NCBI RefSeq assembly: GCF_026870155.1
Contig: NZ_CP113975.1
Location: 1,550,001 to 1,614,000, forward strand
DNA from: Flavobacterium marginilacus
GTDB taxonomy: Bacteria > Bacteroidota > Bacteroidia > Flavobacteriales > Flavobacteriaceae
Length of the DNA stretch: 64,000 nucleotides
Direction: 5' to 3'
Positions 43,501 to 52,400 of the stretch are shown here, one piece after another. Position 1 is the stretch's first letter. The number at the start of each line of letters is the position of its first letter. The notes under the pieces were generated by a model. That model searched no databases. It saw only the letters and a program-made list of their open reading frames with translations, and was not told where the DNA came from. The position numbers and the translations under genes were made by a program.

Positions 43501-43869
43501 AGTTCCCGGAGGAAATCCAGCCTGTATTCTATTTGAAAGTGCACCCAGTTCGGCAGCGGCCTGTGCCATATTGGTATTTTCATAATAGGTCAGTTTCATA
43601 ATCATTAAACCTTGAATGTTCTTGGTTTCGACCGATTTGATACCGTTGGCAAAAGGTAAAATATTCACATAATTTTTGGCAAAATAGGCTTCCATCTGAT
43701 CTGGCGTATAACCTCCAAACGGATGCGCAATGTAGATTACCGGCAGATTCATTTTCGGGAGAATATCTACTTTGATGTCTTTGATGGCACCAATTCCGAA
43801 GAAAAATAAACCGGCTACTAATACCAATATAGAGATGGGTTTGCGGAGTGCAAAACGTATTAAATTCAT
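40597..43869 (-). CDS. RND efflux permease (HAE1/AcrB-like) with an EF-hand loop
   Basis: 1090 residues with 12 membrane helices in two halves and two large periplasmic loops. The TM4 region GLALAIGILVDESTVTIENIH (about 391-411) has the acidic relay residue of proton-driven RND pumps; GDRRAALIVILTIPISI is the usual TM2-3 loop. The central cytoplasmic segment between the halves (about 490-555) is longer than usual and contains DTDGNGKISAFE (533-544), a canonical 12-residue EF-hand loop. The pump moves organic solutes or metals from periplasm outward; substrate unknown. It begins 11 bp after the TolC-like gene. Confidence 0.92.
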   Translation of the reverse strand: MNLIRFALRKPISILVLVAGLFFFGIGAIKDIKVDILPKMNLPVIYIAHPFGGYTPDQMEAYFAKNYVNILPFANGIKSVETKNIQGLMIMKLTYYENTNMAQAAAELGALSNRIQAGFPPGTQPPFIIRFDASSLPIGQLVLSSKIRSNNELQDLANVYVRASFTSIPGLLSPAPFGGSPRTVEVNVDPDLLRSHNMTPDQIVEAIRVNNQTAPSGNVRIGDVNYISPTNNTIKEIKDFEQIPLFKGGVQNLKLGDVATVKDGADITNGYALVNGKRSVYISIAKAGDASTWDVVQKLKAELPKIQSTLPEDVKLSYEFDQSVYVINSVKSLITEGIIGAVLTGLMVLLFLGDRRAALIVILTIPISIISGVLFLKLFGQTINLMSLSGLALAIGILVDESTVTIENIHQHLDMGKPKALAIWDACKEIALPKLLILLCILAVFAPAFTMAGIPGALFLPLALAIGFSMVISFLLSQTFVPVMANWLMKDHPKHQHAPNITDDEAEFNQCGLTPESEKQLITQKKEYVERTDTDGNGKISAFERFRMRFMRTLERLFPYKKAAALTYLIAATILAVVFISFIGKDVFPKVNSSQFQLRMRAPDGTRLERTEEKAILVLKELKKMVGSEHIGISSVYVGQHPSLFSINPIYLFMAGSHEAVFQVSLKDYHADMDEFKDEFRARIKKILPDVKMTFEPIELTDKVLSQGSPTPIEIRIAGKDKKRNETYANQIIEKLNKFPYFRDVQIGQPIHYPAMNIDIDRTRAAELGVDMNDISRSLIASTSSSRYTEKNTWIDEKSGLSVNVQVQVPLNQMKSKTDIGEIPVLKNSLRPVLSDVAKITPGYVSGENDNLGAMPYITVTANINKTDLGTATKDVDAVINSLGELPRGLFITPIGMSKVLSETLSSLQAGLLVAIFVIFLMLAANFQSFKVSLVILTTVPAVVLGALLMLTITGSTLNLQSYMGIIMSVGVSIANAVLLVTNAEQLRKINGNALESAREAAALRLRPIIMTSVAMIAGMLPMAIGHGEGGDQVSPLGRAVIGGLLFSTFAVLLILPLIFAWAQEHTTTQSVSLDPEDEESIHYISSLKS

Positions 43870-43880
43870 CTGGTTTTTAA

Positions 43881-45266
43881 TTAAAATTCATTCATAAATA
43901 AGTCAAAATTGCCCGTTGCTGCCACTTTCAGCAGAAAAGACTGCCAGACATTGTTATTCACAATATCACGGTCAATTTCGGCACGGTTTAGCGTAAACAT
44001 AGTTTGTGTCAAATCGGTCAGATCGGTTAATCCATTTTTATATAAAGCTGATTTTTGTACGTAAGCCCTTTGAGCTGCGCTGACCTGAACAGGCGCTTCG
44101 GCATAATTTTCCAGAGTGATTTTGATTTTATCATTGGCAAAATTCAGCTGTGATTTCAATTCTCTGTCCGCCTGATTGTATTCTTCTTTCAAAGCTTCGG
44201 TAACATATTTTTGCGCCTGTACCTGTCTGCTCATTCGGAACGGAGTGGTCAGGTTCCAGCTGATTCCAATTCCGACTAAATAATTGGAACGATCCGGATT
44301 TACGCCGTCCCAGTAGTTCTTGGTAAAAGCAGTCTGATCGATAGCATAACCGGTATTAAAACCAGAGGCGCGGGTCTGCAGCACGCCGAATGCACTCACC
44401 GTAGGATAGTAAAAGCGTTTGTATAATTTGGTCTGCTGACTGCTGTAATCTGTCTTTGTTTTATAAAACTGCAATAGCGGATGAAGGCTGTCCGGCGCAT
44501 TTTCGGCGAAAGCCAATTGTTTTGGAATCTGATTTACAAAAAGGGTATCAGTTATAAAATCCTGCGGGGCAACGCCCATCAGATCGACCAGTTTATTGTT
44601 TTGTTCTTTGACGAAATTCCGAGCCAGATTCAAAGCCATTTTAGCTTTTGATACTTCGGCTGTTGCCAATGTAGAATCGACTCCGGCCAATAATCCATTT
44701 TTTACGCGGGCTACAGCGGTTTTTTTGAAAACTTCGGCACGGCTCAAATTCTTCTGCTGTGAAATCAATAATCGCTGACTTGCTAATAAATTGAGGTAAG
44801 CCGATGAAATTCTGATTTGCTGCTGAAATTTTTCCTGATTCAGATCTTTTTCTTTAACCTGAACATCAGCTTTGGCCAGATTGATTTTTTCCTGCGCTTT
44901 TCCAAATGTGAAAAAATCCCAGTTCATATTCACGAGATATAATGCTCCAAAAGCCGAATTCCAGTTCTGCTCCGGAAGTGCCGGTCCGGAAGAAGCAGTT
45001 CCTAAACCGTTAAAACCGTATAAAGCACCATTCTGCCCATTGATTGTTCCGTAATCCTGCTGAGCCGAAAGGTTCAGATTAGGCAGATAATCGCGTTTGG
45101 ATTGTTTAAGCGTTTCCTGCGAAGCCTTGCTGTAATTGCTTTTTGCTTTTACAGAGCCGTAGTTTTCAAGACCTGTTTTTAGTGCTTCTTTCAAAGACAG
45201 GGTTTGTGAAAAGCCGGAGCTGGCAAAAATCAGGAAAATGAATAAGGTAATTTTGTTGAAATACAT
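43881..45266 (-). CDS. TolC-family outer-membrane channel of the RND system
   Basis: 461 residues from ATG 45266 (MYFNKITLFIFLIFASSGFSQ); a TTG three codons earlier is less likely. The signal peptide is followed by the OEP double repeat of coiled helices (LKQSKRDYLPNLNLSAQQDYG, about 55; TKLYKRFYYPTVSAFGVLQTR, about 280). First gene of the operon TolC-permease-adaptor, divergent from a LytS/LytR pair. Confidence 0.92.
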   Translation of the reverse strand: MYFNKITLFIFLIFASSGFSQTLSLKEALKTGLENYGSVKAKSNYSKASQETLKQSKRDYLPNLNLSAQQDYGTINGQNGALYGFNGLGTASSGPALPEQNWNSAFGALYLVNMNWDFFTFGKAQEKINLAKADVQVKEKDLNQEKFQQQIRISSAYLNLLASQRLLISQQKNLSRAEVFKKTAVARVKNGLLAGVDSTLATAEVSKAKMALNLARNFVKEQNNKLVDLMGVAPQDFITDTLFVNQIPKQLAFAENAPDSLHPLLQFYKTKTDYSSQQTKLYKRFYYPTVSAFGVLQTRASGFNTGYAIDQTAFTKNYWDGVNPDRSNYLVGIGISWNLTTPFRMSRQVQAQKYVTEALKEEYNQADRELKSQLNFANDKIKITLENYAEAPVQVSAAQRAYVQKSALYKNGLTDLTDLTQTMFTLNRAEIDRDIVNNNVWQSFLLKVAATGNFDLFMNEF

Positions 45267-45345
45267 AAAACTCAAATGTAAAATTATGAAACAAAATTAT
45301 TTCTCTTAAGCGGATATAAGCCTCCTTAAATGATGTACTGCAATT

Positions 45346-45374
45346 ATAAATGACCAATTCAATTGGTCATTTAT
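45346..45374. promoter_or_regulatory. 29-bp palindrome between divergent operons
   Basis: Exact 14-bp arms ATAAATGACCAATT / AATTGGTCATTTAT around one central C, placed in the 156-bp gap between the efflux operon and the sensor kinase gene. The form fits an operator for a dimeric repressor. It does not look like the direct-repeat sites usual for LytTR regulators. Confidence 0.6.
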
Positions 45375-45422
45375 TGGTAATAATAATTAAAAAATAGCAG
45401 TTAATTTGTAAACTATTTAAGT

Positions 45423-46463
45423 ATGAAAATGAACAAAAAGTTTAATGATATAATGGAGAATAAATGGTGGCAGGAAATTGCCGTCGTCAGTTTTTCATTT
45501 ACGATTTATACCCTGAAAAATGACTGGATGTTATTCAGTTCTTTTGTTTCCATTTTGATGGGAATTTTTTTCTACTGCATTTTATATATGCATGCCCAGT
45601 TCAACCGTTTTTTTATACTTCCTATATTATTCAAAGAACAAAGACCGCTGGCATATATTGGTTTAACCCTCTTGGGAGTATTTGTGTTTTCGATAGTTTT
45701 ATATGAAATTACAGGTTTGGATATGTTTGCCAAATGTCATTTGTATCAAAACTCACATCAAAGAAGTTATATTTATCAGCTGGCGAGTGTTTTGGGAACT
45801 CTGGTCTGTATTTTGAGTCCGATAATTGTTTTTAAATTCTACAGAATTAATAAAAAACAAACTGATGAAACACTGCTTTTCAATCAGATGCAGCTGAATG
45901 CTTTGAAAGGACAATTGAATCCTCATTTTTTATTCAATACTTTCAATACACTTTACGGAATAAGCTTAGAATTTCCAGAAAGAACTCCCGATCTGATTAT
46001 GAAGGTCTCACAGCTGATGCGTTATCAGCTGGAAAGCAATAACAAACAATGTGTGTCACTTGAAGATGAACTGGAGTTTATCAATAGTTATATTCAACTC
46101 GAGAAAGAGCGCGTCGGGTATCGCTGTGATATCACGTATGACTGCAAAATTGACAACGAGAACGCTTATAAAGTTTCACCGATGCTGTTGATTGCTTTTA
46201 TCGAAAATGCTTTTAAACATGGTACCTGCGCCATTGAAAAATGTTTTGTCCGCATTATAATTACTGTCGAAAACGGACTGCTTCATCTGCATGCAGTCAA
46301 TTCCATTCCGAAGAAAACGGATGTGGTTTCGACCAAAATTGGTTTAAAAAACACCATCGAACGCTTGAATCTAATTTATGGAAAAGAGTATCAGCTGGAT
46401 ATTAAAGACGATAAAAATACTTATATTGTAGATTTGAAACTGCAGCTAAAAAAGATTGTATAA
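45423..46463 (+). CDS. LytS-type sensor histidine kinase
   Basis: 346 residues. Four membrane helices (about 20-38, 40-56, 76-94 and 118-138) form the sensor part; then the His_kinase domain with His168 in LKGQLNPHFLFNTFNTLYGI and an HATPase with IAFIENAFKHG and KIGLKNTIERLNLIYG. Family members phosphorylate a LytTR response regulator. The stop overlaps the next start (TAATG). Divergent from the RND operon, so control of efflux is likely. Confidence 0.93.
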   Translation: MKMNKKFNDIMENKWWQEIAVVSFSFTIYTLKNDWMLFSSFVSILMGIFFYCILYMHAQFNRFFILPILFKEQRPLAYIGLTLLGVFVFSIVLYEITGLDMFAKCHLYQNSHQRSYIYQLASVLGTLVCILSPIIVFKFYRINKKQTDETLLFNQMQLNALKGQLNPHFLFNTFNTLYGISLEFPERTPDLIMKVSQLMRYQLESNNKQCVSLEDELEFINSYIQLEKERVGYRCDITYDCKIDNENAYKVSPMLLIAFIENAFKHGTCAIEKCFVRIIITVENGLLHLHAVNSIPKKTDVVSTKIGLKNTIERLNLIYGKEYQLDIKDDKNTYIVDLKLQLKKIV

Positions 46464-47167
46464 TGAAGGAACCAAAAAAATGCATTATTGTTGACGATGA
46501 GCCGGCAGCGCATTATGTTTTGGCAAATTATATCAAGCAGAATCCGCAGCTAGAATTGGTTTTTCAGGGCTATAACGGCATTGAAGCGATGGATTATCTT
46601 CGGGAAAATAAGGTGGATCTGATGTTTCTGGACATCAATATGCCCGAAATCTCAGGTATGGAACTGCTGAAAATTATTCCGAATCATCCCAAAACGATTT
46701 TAACGACAGCTTACTCCGAATTTGCATTAGAAAGTTATGATTACGGCGTGATTGATTATCTTTTGAAACCGATTTATTTTCCAAGATTTCTGAAAGCTGT
46801 TGAGCGTTTTTTTTCCATGGAAATCATCAAAACTGAACCCGAAGAAATGATCGTCAATTCAATTGTTGTAAAGGTTGACGGTTATATGATTGATATAGCA
46901 CTGGACGAACTTTTATATGCACAGAGTTTTGGTAATTATGTGAAGCTGTTTACGGCAAAAAGAGTGTATTTAGCGTCGATTACTACTGCCGAATTAGAAA
47001 AAGAGCTTCCTGGAAAAAACTTTATCAGAATCCATAAATCATATATCGCTGCAATCGATAAAATTGACGATGCCGAGAAGGATTTTGTCCTTATCAAAAA
47101 GGAAAAACTGCCTATTGGAATAACCTATAAACGCGAATTAACAGATCGATTGAAAAATAAAATTTAG
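46463..47167 (+). CDS. LytR/AlgR-family response regulator
   Basis: 234 residues: receiver domain (1-120) with VDDEP and phospho-acceptor Asp57 in LMFLDINMPEISGMELL, then a LytTR DNA-binding domain (about 135-234, with ELLYAQSFGNYVKLFT and FIRIHKSYIAAIDKI). Translationally coupled to the kinase gene by TAATG. Its DNA targets probably include one of the promoters in the divergent gap. Confidence 0.94.
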   Translation: MKEPKKCIIVDDEPAAHYVLANYIKQNPQLELVFQGYNGIEAMDYLRENKVDLMFLDINMPEISGMELLKIIPNHPKTILTTAYSEFALESYDYGVIDYLLKPIYFPRFLKAVERFFSMEIIKTEPEEMIVNSIVVKVDGYMIDIALDELLYAQSFGNYVKLFTAKRVYLASITTAELEKELPGKNFIRIHKSYIAAIDKIDDAEKDFVLIKKEKLPIGITYKRELTDRLKNKI

Positions 47168-47205
47168 AAATAAACGTGCTTACTAACTCAATTATTTCAA
47201 ACAGG

Positions 47206-47239
47206 AAGCCTGCTAAGACTATTTTCTTGCAGGCTTTTT
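47206..47239 (+). terminator. Terminator after the two-component operon
   Basis: Stem AAGCCTGC / GCAGGCTT with T-run, 38 bp past the regulator stop; could also serve the convergent gene. Confidence 0.8.
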
Positions 47240-47270
47240 GCTTTCAGTTTCTAAAGTTTTTTTAACAGAT

Positions 47271-48461
47271 TTATTTTGTGCCTAACTCTTTTAGAAATTG
47301 ATTTACATCTTTGACATCCCATCCCATAGCGATAATAATGTTTTTGGCTTTTTGTGCATTTTCGATTGCACTTTTTTTATCATTGATTTTGTTGTACAGT
47401 CTCGCCAATAAAAGAGTGTTTTCGGCTGAATTGTTAATCTCAACTGATCGTTTTGCCCACAAAATTGACTTTTTTAAGGCCTCTTTATCGGTGATATGGT
47501 CAATGTAAATTTTGGAAATATTATTAATCGTCTGGTAATCATTCCAAGCCCATTTTTCTACCGATTCTAAAGTGGTCTGCTCGTACTTTTTCCAGCTTTT
47601 TGTGACTTCATACATTTGTAAATCAAGTTTGAAAACCAAAGAATCTGCTTTTGCAAGATTGATGTTTTTTGCAAGGATTCTGTTTTTAGAATAGCCGATG
47701 GAATCTAAATAATTGATGTTTTGGGTTAATGTTTTCTTGACTACATTTAGAATTTTGGCTTCAACTCTTTTTGGCGAAGCTGCTTTGGCAAAATCGTTTT
47801 GATGACTGATGATGGTTTCAAAACCTTTCGAATTCAATTCATTCACGCCAAATGCGACAATTTTCCAGTTGATAGGGCTTATCAGCTGATCTTTGGATTG
47901 GGTAGCTAAATATCTGGCAGTAACTTCATCACTTTTATCCGAATCAATACTTTTTCTTAAAACACTTAAGTACATAATGCAGTTTTCAGGGCTGCTTATA
48001 TCTTCATTAAACTTTTTTTCCAAAGTAGGGATCTGCGTATTTGGGTTTAAAACTTTTTGGGCTTCAGCAATAAATTCCTCGGTGGTAAACTCACCTCCGG
48101 TGCTGTACAGGTGGGTTTCTTTTTCATCCAAAAACAGGAAAATGGGGAAAGATTTTATGTTGTATTTTTTCATGAATTCTTTTCCAATAGGAGTTTCAGA
48201 ATCCATCATTACATTGATGAAATTGCTGTTGTAAAAAGCAATGACATTGGGTTCTTTTAAAACCGTACTTTTCATTTTACTGCAATGAGAACACCAAGCA
48301 GCATAAACCATTATGAATATGGGTTTCTTAGATGATTTAGCTTTTTCCAGTGCCGATTTATAATCGTTTTCAAAGAAATTTATTGCCGTTTTTTGCGCTT
48401 TTGCAAAAGAGATAAAAAATAAAAAGGCAATGAAGAAAGTATGTTTTATAGTAAATTTCAT
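47271..48461 (-). CDS. Secreted thioredoxin-fold protein with helical repeats
   Basis: 396 residues from ATG 48461 (MKFTIKHTFFIAFLFFISFA, signal peptide ending KAQ); the open frame extends 26 codons upstream without a likely function. The thioredoxin-like domain carries AAWCSHCSKMK (Cys57, Cys60), as in DsbD-C/DUF255-type reductases. The C-terminal 200 residues are helical, with a TPR-like pair near the end (NTLLLARLYNKINDKKSAIENAQKAK). It should act on disulfides in the periplasm. Monocistronic. Confidence 0.85.
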   Translation of the reverse strand: MKFTIKHTFFIAFLFFISFAKAQKTAINFFENDYKSALEKAKSSKKPIFIMVYAAWCSHCSKMKSTVLKEPNVIAFYNSNFINVMMDSETPIGKEFMKKYNIKSFPIFLFLDEKETHLYSTGGEFTTEEFIAEAQKVLNPNTQIPTLEKKFNEDISSPENCIMYLSVLRKSIDSDKSDEVTARYLATQSKDQLISPINWKIVAFGVNELNSKGFETIISHQNDFAKAASPKRVEAKILNVVKKTLTQNINYLDSIGYSKNRILAKNINLAKADSLVFKLDLQMYEVTKSWKKYEQTTLESVEKWAWNDYQTINNISKIYIDHITDKEALKKSILWAKRSVEINNSAENTLLLARLYNKINDKKSAIENAQKAKNIIIAMGWDVKDVNQFLKELGTK

Positions 48462-48594
48462 TGATGGTGTTTTTTGGGAATCATTGTATTCTTTTTCAAA
48501 CTGCAATTTACTATTTTTTGCACTTCCGAATTTTTTCATTTTGTCAAAAAAATCATAAATATGAAACCTAACAGTTTTTTAAAACCTGTTAGGT

Positions 48595-49155
48595 TTAGAA
48601 AAGCGTTCCCTGAAATAGCTCAGGCGGCGGATTATTGCCGAATTTGAAAGTATCTGTTACAAAAAACTGTTTTATGTTTTCGTCAAATTGACGTAAAACC
48701 ACACTGTCACAAACAAAATGCAGATCGATTTCGGTAAATAATCGGCTGGCTTTGAAAAGATTTTCGGGACTTAGCCTTCGGGCGATGGAAAGATGCGGAT
48801 TATCACTTTTTTTCATATCCAGAATTTGAAGCGATTTGTTAAAATGCTTCATGATGTGCTTCAAATCTTTTTTCGAATCGTTGTTGGGTGCTATAAAAAA
48901 GGCACCGTTGGGAAATGTACCAAATTCATTTAGGTGTACCTCGACAGGAATCAAAGGACCGCATAGTTTGTCAATTTGTTTTTTGATGATTTCTATCGCT
49001 GTCTCATTTGCTTTGAATTCGCAGATGGTAATGTGCCCTACAGAATTTTTACTATTATACCAGCCCACTTCGCCAGCCAATTGTTTTTTCATGGATTTGA
49101 CTAAAATAAGGATTTCCTCAGGAGGATGAATGACGAGAGAATATAGCTTTTCCAT
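48595..49155 (-). CDS. 2H phosphoesterase / 2'-5' RNA ligase family protein
   Basis: 186 residues with the paired catalytic motifs HITI (His41) and HLSI (His121) of the LigT/2H superfamily, spaced as usual for the fold. Members open 2',3'-cyclic phosphates or act as cyclic phosphodiesterases on RNA ends or nucleotides. Cytoplasmic. No operon partner evident. Confidence 0.88.
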   Translation of the reverse strand: MEKLYSLVIHPPEEILILVKSMKKQLAGEVGWYNSKNSVGHITICEFKANETAIEIIKKQIDKLCGPLIPVEVHLNEFGTFPNGAFFIAPNNDSKKDLKHIMKHFNKSLQILDMKKSDNPHLSIARRLSPENLFKASRLFTEIDLHFVCDSVVLRQFDENIKQFFVTDTFKFGNNPPPELFQGTLF

Positions 49156-49397
49156 GTATTTATTTTAATATGTAAAAATAAAGATTTTTGCCGGCAAGCC
49201 GGAAATTTAAGAAAATTCGAAGATTAATTTTTCAAGTAGAGTAGTATTCTTATAAAAATACAGTCTGTTCCTAGAAGAAGTGTTTAAAGTCTGATTTGTT
49301 TGTTTTTAACTCAAATACCTGCTAACTTAGCATGCTCATTTTAATAAAAAGGAGCAGTTTTAAATCATTTTGTTTCGCTGTTTCTATTTGTTATTGG

Positions 49398-49405
49398 TAA
49401 ATTTG
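49398..49405 (+). promoter_or_regulatory. Candidate -7 box (TAAATTTG) for the hybrid sensor gene
   Basis: Exact TAnnTTTG match. A start of transcription just downstream would leave the TTG at 49415 almost leaderless but fits the TTG at 49460, which begins the signal peptide. A TTTG at 49369-49372 is 25 bp upstream, slightly far. Confidence 0.35.
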
Positions 49406-49459
49406 GCCTTTTAATTGTGTTTTTTACACGTATTAAAAATAATATTAAAACCTACTTCG

Positions 49460-52400
49460 TTGAAGAATTTTATCCTGCATTTCATACTATTACTCACTTT
49501 TTCTATAAACGGTTTTTCGCAAGAATACTCCGTTAAATTTCTTGATATATCTGATGGGCTGTCTAATAATTCAGTTACTACAATTTATCAGGATAGTGAC
49601 GGTTTTATGTGGTTTGGAACTTATGATGGATTAAACCGTTATGATGGTTATAATTTTAAAGTGTACCGCAATAAGATTAATGATAAAAACTCATTGGCGT
49701 TCAATACAATTTATCATATTGAGGGAGATTTTAAAAAAAATATATGGGTTGGCGGTGCAAATGGTGCCTGCGTTTTTGATAAACGAGAAGCCATTTTTCA
49801 TCCTCTTGCCTTTGTTTCAAAAAATAGCGCCGCTCAGAACTTAAAAGATGTAGTGCATCAGATTCGGGCAGTTTCCAGAGAACAGGTATTGGTCGCTTCA
49901 CAAAATTTTGGAGTACTTATTTATGAGAACGGTTCCTATACGGGAAAGTCTGTGGGTCTTGAACTATCCAGCAAAACGCTGTTTAATTATAATGCCACGG
50001 TTCTTGAAAATGATTCAAAGAATAATCGCTGCTGGGTGTATGTTAGAAATGTGGGTATCTGCCAGTATAATTATAATTCCAAAAAACTAAAGGTTGTTTA
50101 TTCATTATCGAGAGAGGTAAAATGCATGAAGCTGTCTGCTGATGCAGTTCTTTGGCTGGGGACAGACGAAGGGCTTTATTCTTTTGACACACGGACTAAT
50201 TTTTTATCCTCAAATTATCTGCCGGTTAATTCTACAGTTTCGGATATCCGTATTGACAAGAAGAAAGAAATGTGGGTAACAACTGATGGAAGCGGTATTT
50301 ATAAAGTGATCGGTCAAAGTAAAAAAGCGGTTCCTTATAGTCTGTCCAAAGGCAGACAGCTTGTAAAAAGTAATTCGATTTGGAGTCTGCACGAAGATGC
50401 TTCAGGAAATATGTGGATAGGCACCTTGCGAGGTGGCATAAGCATGATAAGCAGCAGTCCGAAATATTTTAAAAACATCCGATATAATGTAAAAGACAGC
50501 GATCCCGCCGAAAATTTCATTTTGTCATTTTGCGAAGATGAAAAAAAGAATCTTTGGATAGGGACAGATGGAGCAGGTTTGAAATATTGGAACAAAAAAA
50601 ACAATACCTATACCATTTATAGCACTACGGCCGCTTCCTCTCATAAAATCAGCAGTAATTTTATCACAGGAATAATCAGGGATAATAACAATGACATCTG
50701 GGTGTCAACCTGGGCCGGTGGAGTAAACCGGATTAATTCTGCATCCAATACTATTACCCAGTTCTCGTGCTACAATCCATCTACCAGACAGATTGAGAAA
50801 AACATCTGGTTTGTATATAAAGACTTTGATGGAGATATTTGGGCAAGTGCGACCAATGAGGGTTCATTGTATTTATTTGACAGAGCTAAAAACAGTTTTG
50901 TGCTTTTTAATAAAACTATTGATAACCTGCAGTGCCTTGTTGAGGCGAGTGACGGTAAGTTTTGGGGCTGTAATTATACGTCATTATTAGCTATCGATAA
51001 AAAAAGCAGAAAATACCAAAAGTTTCTAATTGGAAATCCTATACGATGCATACATGAGGATAAGGATAAAAATCTTTGGCTGGGAACTCAGGAAGGGGGG
51101 CTGGTGCTGTTTGACAGAAAAACAAATACCTTCAAAAGGCTGACTACAGATGACGGTCTGCCTTCTAATACGATTTTGAGACTGCTGGAGGATAAATCCG
51201 GAAATTTATGGATGAGTACATACAACGGAATCTGCCGATTTGATAAAAAGACCAAAACTTTTAGGAATTTTTCAGCAAATGACGGACTGCAGAGTAATCA
51301 ATTTAGCTTCAATGCTGGTTTGAAATTGTCTAGCGGAGAATTTCTTTTTGGAGGGATAAATGGCTTTAACTCCTTTTTTCCAGAAGACATAAAAGAGTTC
51401 AGCCAGAAGAATAATTTACTGCTGACAGATTTTTATTTAAACAATCAGCCTATTGAAGAAAATAAAAACGATTTAATTACTGAATGGGATTCCGGCAGAA
51501 TCAAAGAAGTGAAACTGCCATATGACCAGACAGCTTTATCAATAGAATTTGTGGCATTGGATTATAACAATGCCGATAAAATTAATTATGCTTACTATTT
51601 AGACGGCTGGGACGACAGCTGGAATTATGTAGGTCAGGCTAGGAAAGCAAATTATGCAAGGCTGTCAGAGGGTACATATGTTTTCAAAGTAAAAACAACT
51701 AATTTTAGAGGAGGCTGGAACAAAGAAAAAAGCCTTATCACTGTTATTGTTTCACCGCCATGGTATAGAACCTGGTGGGCATACAGTTTTTATTTACTGG
51801 CGGGAGCAGGAATTATTTATGGATACATCCGATATAATAAAAACAAGGAAAAATTAAAGTATCAGGTAAAAATTGCCGAATTAGAAAGGGCCAAAGAAAA
51901 AGAAGTTGCCGAAAAGCAGTCATCAATGTTTACGTATATTTCTCATGAGTTCCGTACGCCTTTGTCTTTGATCATAAATCCATTAAAAAAGGCTATTAAA
52001 AAAGGAAATGTAGAAAATAGTTCTTCGGTGACTGATTTGGTAATAGCACATCGAAATGCAAGAAGACTTTTGAGTTTAGTAGATCAGCTGCTCCTTTTTC
52101 GTAAAGCTGAAAATGATGCCGATGAACTCAAAATGTCAGTTATAAATGTCAATAATCTTTGTTATGAAATTCATCAGTGTTTTGTGAATCAGGCAAAAGA
52201 TAAAAACATTGATTATACTTTTCAGATACCGGAAAACAATATTGAAATAATAGGAGATTATGAGAAAATTGAAATATCCTTGTTTAATTTGATTTCAAAT
52301 GCTTTCAAATTCACTCCTGCCGGTGGAGAAATCAGTCTTCATTTGTCCGAAAATCAAACAGATGTAATTATCGAAGTTTTAGACAGCGGGACTGGAATTG

